From the NCBI RefSeq assembly GCF_000010085.1, contig NC_007712.1, positions 3,100,001 to 3,164,000 on the forward strand: a DNA stretch of 64,000 nucleotides, written 5' to 3'. The position numbers were made by a program, and so were the translations under genes. Under the pieces are notes generated by a model. It made no database searches and was not told the DNA's origin. It was given only the letters and a program-made list of their open reading frames with translations. The first letter of the stretch is position 1; each line of letters begins with the position of its first letter. This DNA comes from Sodalis glossinidius str. 'morsitans'. Lineage in GTDB: Bacteria > Pseudomonadota > Gammaproteobacteria > Enterobacterales > Enterobacteriaceae. This document shows, in pieces, positions 8,299 to 18,100 of the stretch.

Positions 8299-8449
8299 AT
8301 ACTTCCCCTCACACTGAGTCACTACACACAAAACACTTCTACGATTTATAACTCATCACCTGTTCATCATAATAACGAACGGCGCAGTGGCTTTATTTTA
8401 AAACATAAAAATTGAATGCAATAAACATCAATAATCATGGAGATATATT

Positions 8450-8665
8450 ATGATCAGCTTTGAATGCATACCAATATCAACATACTGCAAAAATACGGGA
8501 GAAAATATTGAAGCAATAAACAAACGAATCCAGCGAGGACTTTGTCGTGAGGGCGTCCAAGTTTTAAAAATTGATGGTGTAAAAGAACGATGGATAGATT
8601 TAAGTGAGGTATTCAAGTGGGCTAGGAAAAACAACGTAGCAAACTACCGCGCGGAGTCACGGTAA
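8450..8665 (+). CDS. excisionase (Xis), MerR-like winged helix
   Basis: 71 residues with GGAG 8 nt before the ATG. ENIEAINKRIQRGLCREGVQ, then VKERWIDLSEVFKWARKN, matches phage excisionases of the DUF1233/MerR-like type that sit directly before integrase. Its 3' end overlaps the integrase reading frame by about 25 nt. The role is bending attachment-site DNA to favour excision. Confidence 0.75.
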   Translation: MISFECIPISTYCKNTGENIEAINKRIQRGLCREGVQVLKIDGVKERWIDLSEVFKWARKNNVANYRAESR

Positions 8666-9786
8666 GAAAACACCGCTCAGGTGAAACAATAAATATAACT
8701 TTTATATATAAAGGAATAAAATGCCGAGAACCATTATCCAATCTTACTGTTAATCCTAAAAATATCAAGTATGCTGAGCGGCTAATTGGTGAAATATATA
8801 ACAAAATAGAAAGAGGGATTTTTGTCTATACGGAGCAGTTTCCTGAATCATCTAAGCTAAAAATTTTTGGAAATAATAGCAAAGGCAAACTCGTAAGAGA
8901 TTATCTAGATGAGTATTTGGTGATATGTACAAAAAGAAGTCTTTCACCATCAACTATATGTGGATATCGTAAGTGTTGGTCTGCGCTTAAAGATGTCCAT
9001 AATCTAACGATAACGGATCTTTCACCTGCAATTATAAAAAATTGGATAAAATCACAAGCTACTACTTTAAAAACCATCAGGAACCAGTTATCATTCTTAC
9101 GCTCCGCTATTGACGAAGCCGTAACTGATGGTTTAATAAATATAAATTCCGTGTCACTAGTTACTGCTTCTCGATATCAATCTAGTGAAAGACAAAAAGA
9201 TAGTGAGTACATTGTTGATCCATTCAGCCCACTGGGGGTCAACGCTATTCTCAATAATACAACTTATAAGCAATGGGAAAATATTTTTCGATTTGCATTT
9301 TATACAGGCATGCGTAGCTCTGAGCTATGTGCTCTACGGTGGAGTGATGTTGATTTTATTCATCGGTCGGTCTCTATTTCACAGGCGAGTGTAGTTGGTA
9401 TTATAAAAGGGACAAAAACAAAGGCCGGAACTAGAACTATTGCTCTTGATGATGAGGCGATACGCGCACTGATCGAGCAAAAAGAATTTACTTTTTTGAA
9501 AGGAGATACTGTTTTTAATGATCCTAAAACCAATAAAGCTTGGGCGGGAGCTGACGCCATAAGAAAAAAGGCTTGGGTACCAACATTAAGAAAGGCTGGG
9601 ATACGGTATCGTAACCCTTATCAGACAAGGCATACTTTTGCAACTCGTCACATCAGTCGTGGCGTCAACCTGTTCTGGCTTGCGGGGCAAATGGGGCATA
9701 AAGGGCCAGAAATGCTTTTCCGACACTATGGTACATACCTAAAAGAGTATGATGGAAATACAGGAGTGCAAAATAATTTTCCATAG
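8638..9786 (+). CDS. tyrosine-recombinase phage integrase, start codon unclear
   Basis: The frame is open from just after a TAG at 8623. Homology-type content begins SKLPRGVTVRKHRSGETINI (an Arm-type DNA-binding start), but no ATG/GTG stands in front of it; the first usable codon in frame is a TTG at 8917. Catalytic elements are present: Arg in TGMRSSELCALRW, Lys in GTKTKAGTRT, H-x-x-R in TRHTFATRH, His in GQMGHKG, and Tyr in HYGTYLKEYD. The catalytic domain looks whole. The missing start suggests either an unusual start codon or early decay. Confidence 0.7.
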   Translation, partial: SKLPRGVTVRKHRSGETINITFIYKGIKCREPLSNLTVNPKNIKYAERLIGEIYNKIERGIFVYTEQFPESSKLKIFGNNSKGKLVRDYLDEYLVICTKRSLSPSTICGYRKCWSALKDVHNLTITDLSPAIIKNWIKSQATTLKTIRNQLSFLRSAIDEAVTDGLININSVSLVTASRYQSSERQKDSEYIVDPFSPLGVNAILNNTTYKQWENIFRFAFYTGMRSSELCALRWSDVDFIHRSVSISQASVVGIIKGTKTKAGTRTIALDDEAIRALIEQKEFTFLKGDTVFNDPKTNKAWAGADAIRKKAWVPTLRKAGIRYRNPYQTRHTFATRHISRGVNLFWLAGQMGHKGPEMLFRHYGTYLKEYDGNTGVQNNFP

Positions 9787-9890
9787 ATGAAGTGTGTACC
9801 ACAAAAAGACCTCAAAGGCTCCGTAAAAGCGCCGCACTGCATCCATAAAGAAATAAATTTAATCTATTCATCAGATTATAAAAATAACAC

Positions 9891-9919
9891 CACGGGTTCA
9901 AATCCCGCCAGCTCCACCA
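9891..9919 (+). tRNA. ssrA: 3' end of ssrA (tmRNA) = prophage attachment site half
   Basis: The last 29 nt read like the T-arm and acceptor end of tmRNA: GGGTTCAAATCCCGCC followed by AGCTCCACCA, close to E. coli ssrA, where CP4-57 and many other elements insert. The rest of ssrA is not in the window, so this is the element-borne or displaced copy next to integrase. Downstream DNA (9920-10000) also resembles the region after enterobacterial ssrA. Confidence 0.8.
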
Positions 9920-9975
9920 AAATTCTCCATCGGTGATTACCAGAGTCTCCGATGAAGTCCTAAGAGCCCGCACGG

Positions 9976-9997
9976 CGCAAGCCCTACAGGCTTTTTT
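9976..9997 (+). terminator. rho-independent terminator downstream of ssrA
   Basis: AAGCC / GGCTT stem (9979-9983 with 9989-9993) around a short loop, followed by a T run ending at about 9997. It lies about 60 nt after the tmRNA CCA end, as expected for the ssrA terminator. Confidence 0.6.
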
Positions 9998-10039
9998 GTG
10001 TCTGTCGTCGCCCTTAGCCTGGTCTCGATCATTGTACTC

Positions 10040-10950
10040 AGGGTATTATGCTCCCCGACTGATCATCGGGAAGTCGTGGGTGAGATGGAACCCTCCCTCG
10101 GGCTTCGAGCCTGTCCAATAGATTCATCCCCCACGACTTATCTCCCGCCTTCAAGACTGGACGGTATCCTGTGCCTGGAGCACGTATCTATAAGGAAGGT
10201 CATGGCGGTTTCCTGATTCACCCAGAAGGAGATAGCACGTGCAAATTCTCACCCCTGTCGGCATTGATGTTGCTTCCCAGAAATTTGACGTTGCAGTCTG
10301 GAAAGGTAAAGCAGCCTACAAATCCAAAGCCTTTTCTAACACGCCTAAGGGTTTCGATGCGCTGAAAAAATGGCTTGAGCCGTTCGGTGACTGCCATATA
10401 TGCATGGAAGCAACAGGTGCTTACAGTGAGCCATTGTCTACTTTCCTGGCTGATGCAGGTTACGCTGTGAGCGTGGAAAATCCAGCACGCATAAAATCAT
10501 TCGGCTGCAGTGAACTGAGTCGTAACAAGACAGATAAAGGCGATGCACGCATGATCGCGCGTGCTGGTCTGAATCCGATGTTGCAGGAGTCTGGGCTGTG
10601 GAAAGGTAAAAGTCGGATATCAAAGGTGGGCAACGCCATGATACGTAAAGCCCTGTATATGCCGGCCCTGACGGTAATGTGCTATAACCCACAATAATAG
10701 CGCTGAAAGAGCGTATGAATGCACGTAATAAATTAGGGAAAGTTGTCGTGTGTGCGGCAATGAAGAAACTATTGCAACAAGCTTACGGAGTGCTGAAATC
10801 AGGGCAGGTGTTCGATGCTGGAATATGTCTTGCAAGTAACTGGCAAGACGGTATCTATCCTGCTTCACCCGCATACTGCCCATTTGCAGCAACAGAGGAA
10901 GGCAGACTGATTCACTCACCCCATCCACCGTTAACGATTAAAATCACTAA
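10040..10950 (+). mobile_element. IS110-family (IS1111-like) element, degenerate
   Basis: Contains an internally deleted DEDD transposase and a non-coding leader of about 200 nt with short inverted repeats (CCCGA/TCGGG near 10047-10063). Boundaries are approximate because IS110 elements lack clear terminal repeats and target duplications. It lies next to the ssrA site; IS1111-type elements often choose structured targets. Confidence 0.55.
10239..10840 (+). pseudogene. IS110-family transposase, internal deletion and frameshift
   Basis: A GTG start (AAGGAG 8 nt upstream) gives PVGIDVASQKFDVAVWKGKA, the DEDD N-terminal domain, running through ENPARIKSFGCSELSRNKTDKGDA with the second acidic residues. 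At about residue 107 it jumps directly to the C-terminal GKSRISKVGNAMIRKALYMP, so roughly half of the protein is missing. The tail (ALKERMNARNKLGKVVVCAA) is in another frame after a stop at 10697. Non-functional. Confidence 0.8.
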
Positions 10951-11151
10951 GCAATGTTAACTTTCACCAATCTAACACCCAAGCCAGTCCCGTCTCTCTT
11001 GTGGTACATTTCCGCCGCGCAGGCTTTTTTTTCGCCGCCACGGGCTTCGCACACCTATGGTGGTTAGCCGAGCGGTTAACGTACGACGAACGGTTAGTAA
11101 TAGAGAGCGAGTAGGCACTCCGCTTTATCTTGCGCCGCCATTGCCGTGTTT

Positions 11152-11830
11152 TTAGTCTGGCGAAGTCCACTGACGGCGGCCGGCCGACAGGCGTGAGTAC
11201 TCCCTGCTGAACTGCGTATGGCTTTGATAGCCGACAGAGAGGGCAATTGTGGTGATATTTTCACGTCGGGCGACGAGCTTTGCCCGGACTTGCATTAATC
11301 GAATCCGTTTTTAGTACTGCACAGGGCTAAGCGCGGTGATGTCGTCCGGCTTATTCATCAAACGTAGCAACCTTATCCAGGCATCCAATAATTCCGCTGT
11401 CACCGGCGCGACCGCAAATCCTGCGCCGTGCAGCGGTGCGGTGCCAGAATCAGGCATATTGGCCAGCAGGTCCGCGATAATCCCCGGTTCAGGCGTCAGG
11501 CTGACGTCGAGATACGGCGCGCCGGTTTTATCATCCGCATGCACTTTACCGATGGCCGGTAAAGCCATCGACATTACAAAATAGGTGGCAGGATCGTATT
11601 GGTAGGTTCTGTTCCCCACCGTCATGCTTTTTGATCCGGTCAGGATGAGATTAATCATCGGTTCATAGACCGCGGTCAGGCGGTGTTCGGGGATCTCTCC
11701 CTGCACCATCGCCACATGCGGTAGTCCGGTTTCGGTGCGCTGATTGCCGGCGCCCGAGGCCAGCTGGCGGAGTTCATACCATTGTTTTTCTATTGACGAT
11801 AAATACCATGGCCGTACACCGGCAACAAGA
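11152..11830 (-). pseudogene. AraC-family regulator, internal deletion plus stop
   Basis: The N-terminal half (IEKQWYELRQLASGAGNQRT ... LTGSKSMTVGNRTYQYDPAT) is the AraC_N (PF06719-type) sensor domain. After RLLRLMNKPDDI the text jumps to ALSPVQY, a stop (Gln codon to TAA at about 11311), then KRIRLMQVRAKLVARRENIT and YQSHTQFSREYSR, the second helix-turn-helix of AraC. The first helix-turn-helix (about 85 residues) is deleted. Ends at TAA 11152-11154. Confidence 0.8.
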
Positions 11831-12012
11831 GAAAAGCAGGATTAGGCAACCTTTAAACAGCATTGCATCAGCCGCGCCTGCTGGCCTGGCGTAATATTGG
11901 CTGTGTCAGATTTCTCATCTGTTATTGCTTTATTGCTCCCGCCGGTGGCGGTGAAATTTATGCCCGGAGAGCAGAGGTTTCGGGCGGTTATTCTCAGATA
12001 CAGGAGTGCAGC

Positions 12013-12408
12013 ATGCTGGATCATGTCTTTATTACCATAAGCGATATGGAGCGCGCCCTCGCCTTTTATACCAGGGTGCTTCCCTTACTCGGCCTCGACC
12101 GTCGCTATGATTATAACGGCAAAGACGGATCTGCAGGCCATCCCGACCTAAAAGGGTTTGGCGCTAACGGCCGGATAGCCTTCTGGCTCAGGCAAGGAAC
12201 AGTGGCAACGGATTCCATCCACATTGGCTTCGCGACCAAATCTCAGGAGAGGGTAAACCATGCCGAAGCATTATCGGCAGGGGCAAACGAAATACATCCC
12301 CCGGGTCCGCAACTGCACTATGACCCACGCTACTACGCTGCTCAAGTCAGAGATCCTGATGGGTATAGCCTGGAATTTGTCTTCAAAAGCTGGCAACAGG
12401 CAACCTGA
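12013..12408 (+). CDS. VOC-family (glyoxalase/bleomycin-resistance fold) protein
   Basis: 131 residues, MLDHVFITISDMERALAFYT onward, with CAGGAG 7 nt before the ATG. It has the typical single-domain VOC layout: N-terminal H-V metal-binding strand, S-D-x-x-x-A-x-x-F-Y helix, FWL strand, H-I-G-F and final DPDGYSLEFVFK with the metal-ligand Glu. Probably a lyase or resistance protein of unknown substrate. It appears intact among broken neighbours. Confidence 0.8.
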   Translation: MLDHVFITISDMERALAFYTRVLPLLGLDRRYDYNGKDGSAGHPDLKGFGANGRIAFWLRQGTVATDSIHIGFATKSQERVNHAEALSAGANEIHPPGPQLHYDPRYYAAQVRDPDGYSLEFVFKSWQQAT

Positions 12409-12637
12409 ATGCGCGGTACTGGGGCAAGGTGATGCCAGTGAACGACTCTATGGCCATCACGGCAACAGGTACAGCGCCAAGGCGGCAATACCCGAGCAGC
12501 CGCTGGTTCCTCCGCGGTGTCACCGGGCAATTACCCTGTGGAATATCATCATGATCCTGACGCCGCCAACTGAATAGTTACGCATTAGAAAAGCGATTCT
12601 CTAAAGTTTTAAGCTTCTGGATTGATTCATCTGCCAA

Positions 12638-12920
12638 TTGATAACAAAAGAGAATCGACATGTTTACTCGAAATTACAGCTATGTTTGCGCGAAGCTCTG
12701 AAAGGGAAAATCGAGGTCATCGAGTTGATTCCACCCCGGCTCCGGACAGAGCTGACGCCGGGACAAGCCGCCCGGCGCGCTGCCGCTGGCGGCATTCATG
12801 ATGAGGCCATGACGTTATTTCAGCAGCAACCCACGCCCGCCGAGATCCTCATATAGCGTGTCTTATTTCAGCGCAAGGCCGAGTCCGAACACCGCTTCGA
12901 CTAAGCTGTGACAACGCTTA
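12638..12920 (+). pseudogene. unidentified decayed gene fragment
   Basis: A frame reads VIELIPPRLRTELTPGQAAR and AAGGIHDEAMTLFQQQPTPA, stops at 12856, and continues in frame after the stop with VLFQRKAESEHRFD and a second stop. The hydrophilic helical text suggests a real former gene rather than chance, but I cannot name it. The surrounding 12409-12637 and 12921-13260 show nothing else recognisable. Confidence 0.3.
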
Positions 12921-13276
12921 ACGACGCGGTTCACCACCCACGGGCAGGCCAGTAAGCCATCGTATCTACGCCCGGCGCCTGCATCCCTGCGCCTTTGATG
13001 TCAGGAGAGGGACGGTTGACGCCTTCCGTCCCGTTGTCTGCCTGACGGCGCAGCGCCGTCTCCTTCTCTCCCTGCGTGGTACACATCATCATCATCCTCG
13101 CGGCAACCGTTCTGGGCTATATACCTGTGCTGCGACAACGAAAACCACCAATCGACAAATGCCTTATACCTTATGCTTGGTGCCAATGTTACATGGAAAA
13201 TGACAAAAAAATTATTTTGTCATTTGTTACTTTAGCGATTACGATGAAAGCCTGTCCCTTGTTGAGGAGTTGAAAC

Positions 13277-14146
13277 TATGACTTTCGCCACGCGTATTTT
13301 AGGTCACAACGGTCCGACCGTTTCAGCTATAGAACTAGGCTGTATGGGGATGTCCGAATTCTATGGACACAGCTATCGCCAAGCGTCGCTGGCGGAAGGA
13401 CTACGCGGTAAGCGCGAAAAGGCTTTCATCTAGCTTAAATCGGGCGCGCAACGCGGGCCTGACGGGGCATTTATAGGGATTAACGCACGTCAGGAGGCCC
13501 TGAAAACGGCGCTAGCGTATAGTCTGCGGCGGTTGGGGACGGATTACGTCGATCTGTATCAAACCGGGCGGGATCCTGCCGTACCGGTTAAGACACGATC
13601 GGTGCAATCGATGAATTGGTACAGCAAGGCTACGTGCGTTATATCGGCATCACCAATGTGGATGCCGATACCCTGCGACGTGCGCATAGCACTTGTCCCC
13701 TCACCGCCCTGCAATTTGAATACAGCCTGATGTCGCCGGATATTGAACAGGAAATGTTGCCGCTTTGTCGTGAGCTAGGCATCGGCGTTACCGCTTATGG
13801 CGTACTGGGCCGAGGTTTGCTGACCGGCGGCAGCGGCGCGGGATATATGCGCAGCGCCTACTACCCGCGCTTTCAGGGCGATAATCTGACACGCAACGCG
13901 CGGCTGGTGGATGCGCTTGCCGCCGTTGCCGCCAAAGAGGGGATCAGCGCGGCACAGGCAGCCATCGGATGGGTTGCCAGCCAGGGGCGGGATATCATAC
14001 CTTTAGTGGGTTCACGCACGGCGAAGCATCTGGCGGAAGCACTGGCTTCGCCGCTAACGCTCTCGGCAGAGAGTCTGGCCGTTATTGAAGTGGTGGTCCC
14101 CTACGACACCATACAAGGCGATCGTTTTATGGCTACAGATAAATGA
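13277..14146 (+). pseudogene. aldo/keto reductase, decayed
   Basis: The ATG at 13277 (GAGGAG upstream) gives MTFATRILGHNGPTVSAIEL and GCMGMSEFYG, the start of an AKR13/YajO-type reductase. An internal deletion follows, then a TAG at about 13433, then LRRLGTDYVDLYQ (the catalytic-barrel strand), then a frameshift near 13600. The remainder (IDELVQQGYVRYIGITNVDA to QGDRFMATDK) is open from 13616. The stop overlaps the start of the tetR-type gene (ATGA), suggesting the pair was once co-transcribed. Confidence 0.85.
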
Positions 14147-14693
14147 CGAATCACGATAGTACACAACCGGCCCCGCAAGTAGACCCGGGGGAGATGCTGC
14201 CCCTCATTCTGGATGTTGCGGAAGCGCTGTTGCGCAGACACGGGCTGGAAAACTGACCGTAACCGAAGTCGCGCAAACCATGAAAATGAGCCATGGCAAC
14301 GTTTATCGGTATATTCCCACCAAGGCCGCGCTGCGGGCAGCAGTGATTGAACGTTGGCTAGCGCGGATCACCGCTCAAACGCAGGCGATTGCGCAGCGCA
14401 CGGGTCCTGCGGACGAGCGCTTGGCAGAGTGGTAAAAGAGGCCCCCCAGGTTGAAAAGGCGCATTCAGCACATCTGATCGCACCAGGTGACGCATATTCT
14501 CGACGAGGGGCGGCGTGATGGCACCTTGCCGGGCGTAGGCGATACCCATGCCACGGCCATCGCACTCCTGAATGCCACCTATCAGTATCACCATCCAGAC
14601 CTGGTTGCCACCAGCGGTCCTGCACAAGCGCAGCTATCCGCGCTGACTCACATTATCGCACTTATCATGGCAGGGTTAAAACGTCCGCTATAA
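14143..14693 (+). pseudogene. TetR-family regulator, decayed
   Basis: Helix-turn-helix text is plain after a frameshift at about 14250: KLTVTEVAQTMKMSHGNVYR, then YIPTKAALRAAVIERWLARI. A TAG stop follows LAEW at about 14435, with another stop downstream, and the C-terminal domain ends ALTHIIALIMAGLKRPL at 14693. It is translationally coupled to the reductase pseudogene, so it probably regulated it. Confidence 0.75.
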
Positions 14694-14917
14694 CCGGGCA
14701 TCACCCGCAACAGCCCCCGCTTTGCGCCAAAAGCGCCGTCTGACGGTGTCGATAGTGCCGCGCGCATTAAGTCTCACCGGTGAACGTTTGCTTTGATTGC
14801 CTGCCGTCGGGCAACCCTGCTCTTTAAAAATCAGGGCAGACCGACCATTGCTGTGAACGAGATAAGTTAAATGACAACGGCCATTCGCGGCCCGGGTTTT
14901 ATTATGACGCTGGCAGT

Positions 14918-15265
14918 CTAATCCGGCTTCGTCGGGGACGCCGCCGTTGCGGGTGAGATATAAACAATAGCGGTAATAATAGCGGCAATGCCCGTGCTCG
15001 CTAGCCCAGGGTTCGCCAGACTGACGCCTACCAGCAATGTGGTAATACCAATGGTCGCAGTAAGGGTCTTGGGATGTTTTCTCACAAAATCAAGCACCGT
15101 ATTTTTGACGCTCGTCACTTTACTAGCAAATTTATATACCTTCCCCATTATCGCCGCGCGCGTGAGGCTGTTTGCGCTGCCGGGCGCGGTCGTTAGCGCT
15201 TGTTTATTACCGAAACGTAAATAACCATTTTGCCATCCGCCAAATGCCATGGGAAGTAGACTCAT
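14918..15265 (-). CDS. hypothetical small membrane protein
   Basis: 115 residues with AGAGAG 6-8 nt before the ATG. The N-terminus MSLLPMAFGGWQNGYLRFGN is followed by a basic stretch and then one or two hydrophobic segments (TLTATIGITTLLVGVSLANP and GIAAIITAIVYISPATAA). No known family. Its gene sits at the edge of an AT-richer, gene-poor stretch next to the effector pseudogene. Could be a secreted small protein; no direct evidence. Confidence 0.45.
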   Translation of the reverse strand: MSLLPMAFGGWQNGYLRFGNKQALTTAPGSANSLTRAAIMGKVYKFASKVTSVKNTVLDFVRKHPKTLTATIGITTLLVGVSLANPGLASTGIAAIITAIVYISPATAASPTKPD

Positions 15266-15269
15266 ATTT

Positions 15270-15833
15270 ATCTCTCTGTTCGTATCAGTAAATATGTAGA
15301 AACCATAAACCCAATGCCAAATTAATTCTATTAAAATTCGGTATCATCGCACTGAATTACGGCATTAACCTTAATAATACAATGGAGTCTAAAAATGGGA
15401 AGTTGCCCTTATTGTTGCCTCGATGGCCATAAGGAACAAGCGTATAAGCTAATTTATGTGAGATAATGATAAGTTTATAACTCTTCAGCGGAAAATGGTG
15501 CGGTAAATATAACGACCGATACGGTATCATAGCTCGAATTTATGACTAACGCCTTCGGCTAATCCCAGTAACTAATACATGCAGAGGCGTCACTGATTGA
15601 GTATTACCTAGCACCTTCAATTTCTGTCGCATAATTAATAATTATCCTCCTAACCACAACAGCGATAAATGCGCCCCGCTTCATAATAACAGAATGTTAA
15701 CCGCATCGGCGGTAGCCGTATATTTTCAATAAACACCGGACAAAGCGGCCATGCGCCTTAAATGACCAGGCTTCAGCATGGCTTAATGAAGCAATGAGAT
15801 TAGTTAGCGATTTATAACATTAATTACAACACT
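15270..15833. other. non-coding stretch, no feature recognised
   Basis: AT-rich DNA between the hypothetical membrane protein and the 3' end of the effector pseudogene. I see no conserved reading frame, RNA gene or repeat in either strand. Confidence 0.5.
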
Positions 15834-15959
15834 TTACATAAAATTATACCTGCGCAAATACTCCGTAAGTAGCGGGTATTTTTCTTCATGCCTTCTCACA
15901 TCACTCACAATTTCCTCCATTAAACTGCTCGTGGTTCGCTCGATTTTCGCATAAACATC

Positions 15960-16879
15960 GGCTTTGTTGAATAAATCAGAACTTGTGACTACGCCCCCCT
16001 AGCAGATCGATTGTTATGCGATCCGGATGCTGTTCGGCATTCCTAACAGCGTCATTTTATTAAGCGCTTTGACCATCGCCATTGCCTCACCTACCTGCGC
16101 ATCATAGTCACGCAGACTTAGATGATCGCCCACTTGCTTTTTCCATACATCGTTACTGCCGCTTAGACGAGGCCTTATTTTCTTCCTCAGCAGAGCATCA
16201 TGACAGTAGCGGGTATCGTAAGCGCCATCAGCCAACACTTCCCTGATTTTCCGCAGGGTCTGGTTTATCAGAACTGGTAGGGCCTGAGTATCCGTCGTAC
16301 CGCTGAGCGATAAGTAGCACAGATAATTTCATGCGTTACACTGTCTGCGGCCATATGCAGCTTACGCCACACCCTCCGTCTGTCGGCACCATGCTGTCGG
16401 ACTTTCCATTCGCCTTCGCCAAAGACCTTCAGGCCGGTTCCGTCAATGACTAGAGGTGAGATTTCACCACGGGTCGGCGTTTTTATGCTGATCTTAACTG
16501 TCTTTGCTCGCTTGCTGATCAGCGAGTAGTCTGGGTATCTTAGCGGTAGCACCATCAGTTTAAAAATGGCGTCAACGAAGCCCTGTAAAGCCCTTAACGA
16601 AAGGCCAAACACGCGTTTCATCATCAGAACAGTGGTGATAGCCATATCTGCGTAGTGAAGCGGCCGGCCACGCCGTTCAGGCGTCGTTTTTTCCGTCCAT
16701 GCAACAATTGCCGACTCATCCAGCCATATCGTCAGAGCCCCGCGCTGCTTGAGAGCTTTGTTGTAAGTGGACCAGTTGGTTATTTTAAACTTTTGCTTTG
16801 CCATGGAGTGCAGATGTTGAAATGACGGTAGTGATCTGAGCAGACGATCACCTAAAAGTTATATTTATTCAATAAAGCC
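15960..16879 (-). mobile_element. IS903-group (IS5 family) element, copy 1
   Basis: Ends are GGCTTTGTTGAATAAAT and its near-perfect inverse ATTTATTCAATAAAGCC, the IS903 terminal repeat. Flanking 9-mers are ATAAACATC (15951-15959) and ATAAACATT (16880-16888): a 9-bp target duplication with one change, as expected for IS903. The element is 920 bp, shorter than a full IS903 (about 1.05 kb). It interrupts the effector pseudogene. Confidence 0.9.
16014..16804 (-). pseudogene. IS903-type transposase, copy 1 (deleted, frameshifted)
   Basis: Starts MAKQKFKITNWSTYNKALKQ and contains VIDGTGLKVFGEGEWKVRQH with DDE-domain text, then breaks at CATYRSAVRRILRP. The rest (MLADGAYDTRYCHDALLRKK ... NKMTLLGMPNSIRIA) is in another frame and lacks the segment present in copies 2 and 3 (YHRRSVAETAIFRF). 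Not functional. Confidence 0.85.
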
Positions 16880-17527
16880 ATAAACATTGCCATTTCCTGG
16901 GCCTTGATAATAATGAGTTGAGGGTATGGCTGTCTGAGCCGCGGCGTTATCAAGGTACCTGTCGCTAGTAACGCGATCGTTATCTTCCTCCTTTCGTGTT
17001 CGTGAAAAAATACCCTCCTTGACCTTGGAACGCTGGCCGTAAGGCGCCCCAAACGAGAGAATGCTTCCGTGTAGCGTTCAAGGTAAACAGGTTCAGCGTA
17101 AATGGGTTCATCGTGTTCCGGTCTCGTAGACGACGCTTTAGTATAAACGGGGCTTACAAAAGCGGGTTCCGCATAAAGAGGTTCCGGACCCACAGGTTCA
17201 GAGTAAGCAGGTTCGTGATGGGCAAGTACTGTAGGGGCAGGTACTACGTAAGCGGGTTTTGCGTAAAAAGGTTGTGCGTAAAGCGGTTCTTCCGAACCCG
17301 GTCCAGCCGTGGCAGGATCAGATGTCATTGTATTCCCCCGGCGAAAATACCCTGCTTAATACTGTTATGACATCTCTCATTAAACTCCACCGCAAACATT
17401 TCAATTCTATTTTTGTGCAGGGCATCAATCGAACGGCCAAAAGACAGAATTCCACTCTTTTCAATCTCGGCCATCTTTGTCTCAGTTTCAAGGGAGGAAG
17501 AGTTATTATCAAATCTGGTGTATGGCG

Positions 17528-18100
17528 ATCATGCTCAGTGACGCCGATAATAACCAGTAGGCAAAGGCGATCATCTTGCCTGACATAGCTGTATATGCCA
17601 TCAGCCCAGAAATAAACGTAGCGCGTATCGCTTAAATCACGCAGGCACCATTGCCTGTGCACTTCAAGCCATTGCTGTTTTAGTCTGCTGATGGTACTCG
17701 CGGAGAGGCCATGGGCTTTTTCACCGAGTAGAGCCCCCGGGGCTTCATGAAAATCACCGGTGGATATGCCTCGCAGATACAGCCATGGCAGCAACGCTTC
17801 GACGCTTTTTGCTCGCTTCAGATAAGGCGGCAGCAACGCGCTGTTGAACGCTGTGGCAAATAACCGTTACGGACGACGGCATGACGCCCATCGTCAAGAC
17901 GGCGTTCAGCATGGCTTCGAGCTCAGCCTCAACGACGGCGGCTATCAGTTGTCTGGCACCATGACGGATGAGTTCATGCAAGGGCTCACCGGTAATATCT
18001 GGTTCTGCGGAGACCTGTAGGGTAGACTTTTTCATGGCGTATCGTCTCTCTGTTGTTGAAATCATCCACGGAATCAATCAGCAGGATACGCCACCTTCTC
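17528..18100 (-). mobile_element. IS256-family relic inside the effector pseudogene
   Basis: Contains the N-terminal half of an IS256/Mutator transposase: start at about 18035 (MKKSTLQVSAEPDITGEPLH), HELIRHGARQLIAAVVEAEL, then after damage LPPYLKRAKSVEALLPWLYL and GLSASTISRLKQQWLEVHRQ and YVYFWADGIYS, ending abruptly after LLVIIGVTEHDR. The C-terminal half and one end of the element are lost. Effector-type sequence resumes directly after the break. Confidence 0.8.

Larger units (their letters stand above)
1..9919. mobile_element. lambdoid prophage, early/recombination/integration end, inserted at ssrA
   Basis: Small tightly packed genes with good ribosome binding sites run rightward from an N-like antiterminator through a recombination module, Rha/antirepressor genes, excisionase and integrase, and stop at a tmRNA 3' end. 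No capsid, tail, lysis or replication genes are visible, so either the window holds only one arm or the rest is deleted; the left boundary lies outside the window or is lost. Several genes are broken (antirepressor frameshift, ANR gene stop, integrase without a clear start), so the phage is very probably defective. Confidence 0.9.

Noticed and set aside
11060..11110. tRNA-like text GGTTAGCCGAGCGGTTAAC
   Set aside because: It resembles a tRNA D-arm but no anticodon arm, T-arm or acceptor pairing can be found around it.
14358..14627. Leftward open frames of about 85-89 codons
   Set aside because: Shadows of the tetR-type pseudogene on the other strand.
16852..16880. C-terminal MALLNKYNF of the EPIYA-motif reading frame
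   Set aside because: These codons lie in the terminal repeat of the IS903-type element, so they are not part of the original protein.
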